Of a stretch of DNA of 64,000 nucleotides, positions 58,074 to 64,000 are shown in pieces. The DNA is taken from NCBI GenBank assembly GCA_030849805.1, contig JASANZ010002270.1:62001-126000 (forward strand), given 5' to 3'. The translations under genes were made by a program, and so were the position numbers. Source of the stretch: Sergeia podlipaevii (lineage: Eukaryota; Euglenozoa; Kinetoplastea; Trypanosomatida; Trypanosomatidae). The notes below the pieces were generated by a model. The model was not told the origin of the DNA and ran no database searches. It saw nothing but the letters and a program-made list of their open reading frames with translations. Each line of letters starts with the position of its first letter. The first letter of the stretch is position 1.

Positions 58074-59444
58074 ATGGCTTCTACCATGTCACACACCCCT
58101 TTGGCGCTTTCACTTTGCCTTTACGGTGTCGGCGGCGCGCTCGCGGAGGTCATAGCACGCGACCCACACCTTTCCAAAAGTGGCGCTGAAGTGCTTAGTG
58201 CTCACTTTTATCATTCTTTATCGTCTCTCGCTGACACTCTAGACTACACTCCAAACTCCTCGTTGCTCGATGCTCATTTACTTGCGCTCCAGCTTGCACA
58301 GCGCGCTATGCATCTGTCAAGCACAGAGATCAGCAAGACCGCTCGTCAAGGAGAGCCGTGTGGCATTGGGTGTGTCCTGGTTCCCGGACGTGAGCCTTCT
58401 GCACCGCGTCAGCTGTCTGTTTGCGCGTGGAGACCGTCTTTCCATGCGCTGCAAGTCGTTAGCGCAACGCTCCCTGCACACGTTGCGATCACTGAGGAGG
58501 ACACCCATTCTTTTCTTTTCTCACGTATCGCTGAAATGACCACGGGAGCTCTAGCGGAATCGTCTTTTTTCACTGTGAGGGGAGAGGCACTGACTGACCC
58601 AGATGGGGGCTCACTGGTCACACACACGACGTACAACATGGGAGGAATTCACAATGACACGGAGTCCCTCATCGCACGTGTAGTGGATGGAACAGCATCT
58701 ATGGTGCTATGGAACTCACATGGCGATGTGCGTTGCGCAGATAGTGTCTTTGGGGCAGAATACTACCAACTTGACACGAATGCTGCTAGCCTGAACACAA
58801 GAAACAACTCCGGTTCAACTTCTGACAGGAGGGATGTGCGTTTGCTCTTTCCCGGATCGTTTCGACCGTTGCACTGGGGACACACGGAGCTTGCCTGGGC
58901 AGCTGCGCGAGTGATGCAGCGCCACCGAATAACATCTCGCACGAGCGCGACTCCACCGCAGGTGCATCTTACATACGAGTTGTCTGCGAGTGTCGCTGAT
59001 AAAGGAGCTGTGGGTTGTGCCGAGCTGGCGCGTCGGGTCACGGCGATACAGCAGCACAGCCTCCACGGCGGTGTGCGCGTTGCGGTCACCGCAGCTGCTC
59101 TGTTTTCTCAAAAGGCGTGCATGTTCCCAGGTCACGGCTTCATCATCGGCGTGGACACGGCGAGGCGCGTGGTGGACCCCAAGTACTACCCTGGCGAGGA
59201 TGTAACGGAAGTGCTACTGCGCGACATTGGCTCACGCGGATGCTACTTCGTGGTGGGAGGCCGCAAGGCGGCAGCAAGTGCTGCGACGGCTGCGGAGCGG
59301 GATTCCGGGGCGTGGGAGGATCTAAGCGCGGTAGACATCCCCCCAGCTCTGAGGCACCTCTTTGTGTCTGTCCCTGAAGCGGATTTCCGCGTGGATATTA
59401 GTTCTACTCAACTGCGTGCTCGTGCTGCGGGGGCGACCGCGTAA
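58074..59444 (+). CDS. Nucleotidylyltransferase-like protein (NMNAT-type core)
   Basis: A 456-residue protein. The C-terminal half is a Rossmann nucleotidylyltransferase: LLFPGSFRPLHWGHTELA at 258-274 holds the H-x-G-H signature, FIIGVDTARRVVDPKYY at 357-372 matches the GxDT region of NadD/NMNAT, and DISSTQLRAR at 441-450 is the ISSTxxR motif. The N-terminal 240 residues are not part of that fold; ALSLCLYGVGGALAEVI and the following helix resemble CinA-type amidase domains seen fused to such cores in some plant and fungal proteins, but this is uncertain. A role in NAD or a related cofactor is inferred. A second Met at residue 5 could also start. Confidence 0.8.
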   Translation: MASTMSHTPLALSLCLYGVGGALAEVIARDPHLSKSGAEVLSAHFYHSLSSLADTLDYTPNSSLLDAHLLALQLAQRAMHLSSTEISKTARQGEPCGIGCVLVPGREPSAPRQLSVCAWRPSFHALQVVSATLPAHVAITEEDTHSFLFSRIAEMTTGALAESSFFTVRGEALTDPDGGSLVTHTTYNMGGIHNDTESLIARVVDGTASMVLWNSHGDVRCADSVFGAEYYQLDTNAASLNTRNNSGSTSDRRDVRLLFPGSFRPLHWGHTELAWAAARVMQRHRITSRTSATPPQVHLTYELSASVADKGAVGCAELARRVTAIQQHSLHGGVRVAVTAAALFSQKACMFPGHGFIIGVDTARRVVDPKYYPGEDVTEVLLRDIGSRGCYFVVGGRKAAASAATAAERDSGAWEDLSAVDIPPALRHLFVSVPEADFRVDISSTQLRARAAGATA

Positions 59445-59554
59445 AGAGAGAGAAAAAAAAAGACGATGCTGTTCTTGCCTCTCTGAGTGCTATACATGTT
59501 TACTTTTTGCTATTTGATTGCATTTACCGAACTACCTGTCAAAAGATGAAATGC

Positions 59555-59556
<2 letters not shown>

Positions 59557-59590
<34 letters not shown>
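59557..59590 (+). repeat. TA microsatellite
   Basis: About 16 TA units in the spacer after the nucleotidylyltransferase gene. Confidence 0.9.
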
Positions 59591-60041
59591 ATCCATGAAT
59601 CGTAGTAACTTATTGTATTTGATTGGTTCTCTCTCTTTAAAAAATTTGCTGTATTGCATCCTTTTCCTTTTTCTTTTTGTTTTGCATGTATTGCCTTATT
59701 ACTTTTTTTTGTTTTTCTTGTGAAGGGTTGTGCTTGTTTCCTTCTTTTTTAAAATAAAGCAAGCAGCTGCCGCTTTCAAAGGGGAATCGAGACACTTTTT
59801 TTTTTTTGCTGTTTGTAGAGTGTGTGGCTGTCGTAGCTGACGGAGCGAACTTTAACACGCAAACACACACACACACACACACACGCATACACACACAAGC
59901 ACACTAGCTCCTTAGTATCTGATACGCTGAAAGTTGAACTTAGAAAAAAGCAAAAGAGGTTGCGGGGGCTCCTCTTTAGTATTTGTTTTGTTTAGTAGGT
60001 GTCCGTATTGTTTGCTCTCTTGAAAGAGGTAATAGCATCTT

Positions 60042-60042
<1 letters not shown>

Positions 60043-60068
<26 letters not shown>
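60043..60068 (+). repeat. CA microsatellite upstream of uS15m
   Basis: About 13 CA units, 65 nt before the start codon; a similar CA tract lies at 59862-59884. Confidence 0.9.
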
Positions 60069-60073
<5 letters not shown>

Positions 60074-60132
60074 ATATTATTTTCATCTTTTTTTTCTTGA
60101 CACTTTTATTGTGCGTGTAACGATTAGTAATC

Positions 60133-61422
60133 ATGTTTGGCCGCAACTCAGTGCTGCTTCGTGCCTACAAGAAGGGCAACAAAGCCCCTGATCTTCGCAC
60201 GAGCTTCACCAAGACAACGAACTTCAAGAAGGCGGAGAAGGTCAAGATGGAGACGCTCGACGGAGAAACTGTGAAGGGCCGTGGTAAGTTTTACCGCCGC
60301 TCTCATAGTGAGTTGAAGGAGGCGATCGACAGCATGGAGCACCCCGCCATCTGGCTGTGGTACCCGTGGAGAAAGAACCCAGAGCCCCCGACTCCGTACA
60401 TGCCCTCCCGTCGAGCCCTGAAGAACGTGCACGGCGCCATCTTTAGCGATCTCACCCCGATCCAGAAGAAGAAGCAGGAACAGATGCTGTATGGCGTGAA
60501 TATTCCAGAGACTCGTGAGATGAAGTTTGAGAAGGAACACCCGCTTTTATCGTCTGCGCTGAAGCAGCTAGAGGGGCAGCCAAAGGCATTCCCTTTCTGG
60601 TATAAGAAATATCCCACGCGTCGGCACGCATACGAGCGGCGCTTCAGTATTCCAGTGGAGATGTTAGAAGGATACAACGAGAACATCAAGAAGGCCGTAT
60701 CGAAGGACATGATGTCCATTCAGGAGAAGCAGTTCGCGCAGGAGGCGATGTATATGGAGCGCTACGCGGAGCACGACTTTGACACGACGAGCCCCGCGGT
60801 GCTTGCGGTCAAGTACGCCTTGAAGGTGCGCCTTCTCCGCAATCACCTCCTGACGAACCCCCACAACAACATTGTCAAGACGATTCTCGCCACTACGGAG
60901 CGAAAGCTGAACTTTACACTGCGTCGCTTGCGCAAGGTGGACTTCAAGCGCTACTGGGAGATTATTCGCGATCACGACGTGCAGGATGTGCTGCAACCGC
61001 CAAATTTGGTGACGTACCGTCAGGGCTCCTACTGGACCTACGACTGGAATGCGGGTCTCGCCATCAGCACGAACCTCCCAGACGTGCTGGATCCCCGCGG
61101 CATGAATGGCTGTGTGGAGACTGGCCGCTCACGTTCAGAAGTAGCCCGAGACTTGGGCCTTTCCTATACTAGACCTCTGCAGGAGAACGAGAAGAAGCAG
61201 CTTTCGCAGCAGGCCGTGTACTATGAGCGACTCGCGAAGTTTAAGCTGGAGCAACCCGAGGCGGCGCGTGCGCAGGAGCGGGAGCGCTTTGTACGTAAGT
61301 TTTCTGGTATGTTCCTTACGCTGGATATCAAGTCTGGTGCGCCTGACTTCCCAAGCACGTACCGTAAGTTGCTTGGTACAAAGGTGGTGCGCTGGTCCTC
61401 CAAGCGCCACGGCCCCATGTAG
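60133..61422 (+). CDS. Mitochondrial small-subunit ribosomal protein uS15m
   Basis: A 429-residue basic protein. The uS15 core is at about 225-285: LAVKYALKVRLLRNHLLTNP, KTILATTERKLNFTLRRLRK and VDFKRYWEIIRDHDVQD, following the bacterial S15 order of helices that bind 16S-type rRNA. Bacterial S15 has about 88 residues; here it is embedded in long N- and C-terminal extensions, as is usual for trypanosomatid mitoribosomal proteins that replace lost rRNA. The basic N-terminus (MFGRNSVLLRAYKKGNKAP) is the likely targeting signal. G/C-ending codons are common, in line with good expression. Confidence 0.88.
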   Translation: MFGRNSVLLRAYKKGNKAPDLRTSFTKTTNFKKAEKVKMETLDGETVKGRGKFYRRSHSELKEAIDSMEHPAIWLWYPWRKNPEPPTPYMPSRRALKNVHGAIFSDLTPIQKKKQEQMLYGVNIPETREMKFEKEHPLLSSALKQLEGQPKAFPFWYKKYPTRRHAYERRFSIPVEMLEGYNENIKKAVSKDMMSIQEKQFAQEAMYMERYAEHDFDTTSPAVLAVKYALKVRLLRNHLLTNPHNNIVKTILATTERKLNFTLRRLRKVDFKRYWEIIRDHDVQDVLQPPNLVTYRQGSYWTYDWNAGLAISTNLPDVLDPRGMNGCVETGRSRSEVARDLGLSYTRPLQENEKKQLSQQAVYYERLAKFKLEQPEAARAQERERFVRKFSGMFLTLDIKSGAPDFPSTYRKLLGTKVVRWSSKRHGPM

Positions 61423-62104
61423 AGTGACTTTGTGTGTCTTTTCGCATGCCCTTTGCGTAAAAAAAAAGACTGCACATGATCGATTGGACTCTGCTCATGC
61501 ATAGCAGCGGTTGAGTGGTGTGGCTCTACTTTCCAGTGATTCTGCTGAGCGTTGGAGATGCGTTCTGTGAGAGGTATCTTTTTAGAGAAGTGGTGCTGTG
61601 GGAGAAGGAGAAGATTGCCAGTGAAAGGTGTCTCTATGGATTATTGAGATTGCGGTGGATGGTGTGGGGGTGGGGGATGATCCCTCTCTTTGTTCGTAAC
61701 AACAAAACACACACACATTTTAAAAAAAAAATAGAAAAGCGGAGATGAAAAGTAGCTATAAATGGAAGCGACACAGGAGGGATTTTGCTGACTGTTAGGC
61801 AAACTTCTCTGCTAGGCATTATGTTGAGGAATTTATCGTCTGTGCGTTATCTTCACTACTGTTTTAAGGCCCCGTGAATAGGGTTCCTGTTGGCTACATC
61901 ATTTCTTTTACTTCTCTTTTTCAGCTTTTGATGCTTTATTATTGTTTTGCTAGAGCGTTAACTGATTATACGAAGTAGGCGCCTTTGGTGTACTTGAGCC
62001 GTTCTATATAGATTGATATTTTTTAGATCTACAGCACTTGTTTGTTTTAACTTTTTTTATTATTTAGATACTACAATTTTACACACAATACTCATTGTAC
62101 ACTT

Positions 62105-62145
<41 letters not shown>

Positions 62146-62168
62146 AACATAAAATTATATTTAGTATT
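61423..62168. other. Spacer, mixed composition
   Basis: The first 250 bp are G-rich on the + strand and less AT-rich than other spacers. Then T runs and a TA repeat (62113-62143) just before the last gene. A 77-codon frame at 61515-61748 starts with GTG and is not called. Confidence 0.6.
62113..62143 (+). repeat. TA microsatellite
   Basis: About 15 TA units preceded by a CA stretch, 25 nt upstream of the final ATG. Confidence 0.9.
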
Positions 62169-64000
62169 ATGGCTGTTGTGCCTGCGAAGATTTATGCAGG
62201 AGATACCTGCTACGTGCATCTACCAGCGCAAGGAACGGACTGCTATGCCCCTGAAGTCATGATGCCAGAGCCCTCACCACGGTATGTATGGCGCTATAGT
62301 TTATCTACTGAGCACAAGAACACTGCCTATTTTTTCAATGCTGCGCGGTCCGAGTCGGTGTGGCTGCTGCCATCGCTTTCCGCGGATGGGTTGGAGACTG
62401 CGGGCCAGCCTCTTCGCGCAGAGGGCAGCGTGCCCAGCGCCAGCGCTGCAGTTTCTGGAGAGAAGACTATTGTAGCGTCTTTGTCATCATCCCTTCATGC
62501 AGGAGGTTCCTCTAAACAGGTAGAAAAAGCTGTCCCGAGAGACCAATCGGCGTCCGCGAGCAGGAAAGAAGGCGAGGAGGAGTCTGTTGCTGACATCAAG
62601 GCGGCTGTAGAGCGTGCCATGCAGAAAGTGCTAGCGGGCAGGCGGCAGCCGCAGATGCGGCAGGACGGCACCAGTGAGCTCACTTCCAATCTGAACACTG
62701 GCAACCACCCCCTTGAAACTCTCTCTTTGCAAAGTGCGGCAGGTTCAAGTACGGAGTTTCTCATACACGAAAAACTAGCGGCGTGGCGAGCAAAGCAGCA
62801 GCAGCAACAGCAGTCGTCTTTACCCACAGGAGCAACGTCAAGCCTCCAGACACGCACACAGGAGGTGCCACCAATTGTTGAGCAAGATAAACCTTTTGTC
62901 ATCGTTGGTAGGGCGCTAGAGGAAGAGGGAGGACTGCCAAGGTCGTCGCCGGCAGTTAGCGCACCAGCGCCACAATCTGCTGTGGATACCGAACTAGAGC
63001 AAGTGAAGGCAACCGTTGCGGCAGAGCGTGTGGCGCAGGAACGAGCACGCAGGGCGGCTGCGCAGGCAAGGCTAGAGGATATGGAGAGGCAGCGTGTTGA
63101 GGCGTCGCGGGTAGAGCAGGAGCGCAAGCGAGCGGCAATGCAAGAGGCCAGAGAAATGCAGGCACATGCAGCAAGCGAACTCAACAGCTTCTTGGAAGCT
63201 CAGCTACAAGCTCAGCACCGTGTCGAAACTGAGAAGATGAAGGCCTTATCCATGGAAGACAAAATCGCAGAGCGGTTCAAGGCTTTTAGTGCAGTGGAGA
63301 GTGTGCCTGAGGGGCGAGGAGGTGCTTTGGGAGGGGGTTGCAGCCCTACCAAGACGCTTGTGCCTCCTTTCACATCTTCTACCTTATCAAGCCCGACAGC
63401 AGTCGCTCAGCAACGAGAGAAGCGCACGGGAACTATTCGGTTTACACCTACGTATATTTACTCTGGCGACCTTGTCACCGTACCCAAAAGCTTTTTCAGT
63501 ACTAACGCTGTGTCTACCACTCCCAGTCCATCTTTGAAGTCTCCTTCACAGCAGCAACGGCAGCAGCGCCTGGACCGTGAGGAGGAGGTGCTTTGCCAAG
63601 TGAGAGAGGGACGAGGTGTAATGCGCTTCGACTCTGCGGGAGGCGCTCAGTACAGCGGGGAGTGGGCTGGGGACAAGCAGCACGGCAGAGGTGTGCTATC
63701 TCTTCCCACTGCCGCAGTCGAGGGTCAGTGGGTTCACGATCGACTGGATGGTAAAGCGTATGTGCAGACGCAAAGGATGAGGGGTTACTCTGAGTTTGGC
63801 AGAGACTCAGCGTGTGGCACGGCGCTCTTGGAGGCCGACACAGGCGCACGTTTTGCTGGTGCTGTGCGGAGTGGCTGCATAGACTCCCCAGGTGCCCTTC
63901 GGCTTGCCTCTGGAGACTCTGTGGAATGGATTCATGCAGGGCCAGAGCGTGGTGGTGCTGCTGCTACTGGTGCTGGCACGGGTGAGTGCCGTGTAAGGTT
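62169..64000 (+). CDS. MORN-repeat and coiled-coil protein, 3' end cut by window
   Basis: Opens with ATG at 62169 (MAVVPAKIYAGDTCYVHLPA) and has no stop to the window edge, 610 codons. Residues about 200-215 carry a Gln run. A coiled coil of about 100 residues (about 275-375; LEQVKATVAAERVAQERARR, then RLEDMERQRVEASRVEQERK) follows. From about 475 MORN-type repeats appear: GRGVMRFDSAGGAQYSGEWA with GDKQHGRGVLSL, then VEGQWVHDRLDGKAYV. MORN repeats occur in membrane-linked and flagellum-associated scaffolds such as trypanosome MORN1 and radial-spoke proteins; the exact homologue is not clear. The true length is unknown. Confidence 0.85.
   Translation, partial: MAVVPAKIYAGDTCYVHLPAQGTDCYAPEVMMPEPSPRYVWRYSLSTEHKNTAYFFNAARSESVWLLPSLSADGLETAGQPLRAEGSVPSASAAVSGEKTIVASLSSSLHAGGSSKQVEKAVPRDQSASASRKEGEEESVADIKAAVERAMQKVLAGRRQPQMRQDGTSELTSNLNTGNHPLETLSLQSAAGSSTEFLIHEKLAAWRAKQQQQQQSSLPTGATSSLQTRTQEVPPIVEQDKPFVIVGRALEEEGGLPRSSPAVSAPAPQSAVDTELEQVKATVAAERVAQERARRAAAQARLEDMERQRVEASRVEQERKRAAMQEAREMQAHAASELNSFLEAQLQAQHRVETEKMKALSMEDKIAERFKAFSAVESVPEGRGGALGGGCSPTKTLVPPFTSSTLSSPTAVAQQREKRTGTIRFTPTYIYSGDLVTVPKSFFSTNAVSTTPSPSLKSPSQQQRQQRLDREEEVLCQVREGRGVMRFDSAGGAQYSGEWAGDKQHGRGVLSLPTAAVEGQWVHDRLDGKAYVQTQRMRGYSEFGRDSACGTALLEADTGARFAGAVRSGCIDSPGALRLASGDSVEWIHAGPERGGAAATGAGTGECRVR

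Larger units (their letters stand above)
59445..60132. other. Spacer with TA and CA repeats
   Basis: TA repeat (59557-59590), CA repeats (59862-59884 and 60043-60068), T runs. The T tract at about 60084-60098 is followed by its first AG at 60126-60127, only 5 nt before the uS15m ATG. No gene seen. Confidence 0.65.

Noticed and set aside
62495..63184. 229-codon antisense frame at the right edge
   Set aside because: Cys/Ser-rich mirror of the coiled coil of the MORN gene, which is open on the + strand across it.

Overview
The window is nuclear DNA of a trypanosomatid (kinetoplastid) protist. The evidence is structural. Every convincing gene lies on the + strand as one uninterrupted ATG-to-stop frame. 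Genes sit in a head-to-tail row with 0.3-2.4 kb of AT-rich spacer, and most starts are preceded by a long T/C tract followed by AG, the layout of trans-splice acceptors in a polycistronic unit. Coding DNA is clearly richer in G+C than the spacers, which are full of T runs, A runs and TA, TG/CA, ATT and TATC microsatellites. The species cannot be named from the sequence alone. No strand switch, tRNA, rRNA, CRISPR array or intact mobile element was seen.

Layout. 0-9.9 kb: a small one-helix membrane protein, a leucine-rich-repeat protein, a disordered coiled-coil/CPxC protein, a RING-type protein resembling RBBP6/Mpe1, a basic disordered protein, and a divergent ECO1/ESCO cohesin acetyltransferase. 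9.95-11.5 kb: a GC-rich island in an otherwise AT-rich spacer with a 190-bp direct repeat present twice, each copy followed by a TG tract. 11.5-19.1 kb: an FLVCR/SLC49-type transporter and two single-span surface-type membrane proteins. 21.4-30.4 kb: two tandem, very large multi-span calcineurin-like phosphoesterases sharing a 422-nt block that is almost identical while the flanks have diverged, a likely gene-conversion tract. 30.7-38 kb: a candidate small basic protein, a Nudix hydrolase (NUDT19 type), the RAD1 subunit of the 9-1-1 checkpoint clamp, and two proteins without recognised function. 38.4-47.8 kb: a long coiled-coil protein, the RRP8 rRNA methyltransferase, a divergent FAD glycerol-3-phosphate dehydrogenase and a double gamma-glutamylcyclotransferase-fold protein. 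48.6-64 kb: a small hydrophilic protein, TMEM231 (ciliary transition zone), a delta/zeta-class tubulin, a PPR protein, two adjacent RPB12-like zinc-ribbon proteins, a nucleotidylyltransferase-like protein, mitoribosomal uS15m, and a MORN/coiled-coil protein that runs off the right edge.

The genes do not form a pathway. Neighbours in trypanosomatid transcription units are usually co-transcribed without sharing a function, although TMEM231 and the delta/zeta tubulin happen to be adjacent flagellum/basal-body genes. I found no clearly new multi-gene system. The most unusual features are the tandem RPB12 paralogues, the converted phosphoesterase pair, the repeated GC-rich island, and a one-N scaffold join with a duplicated 69-bp end near 5.15 kb. 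Many reading frames extend upstream of the first ATG through TTG or GTG; starts are given at ATG.
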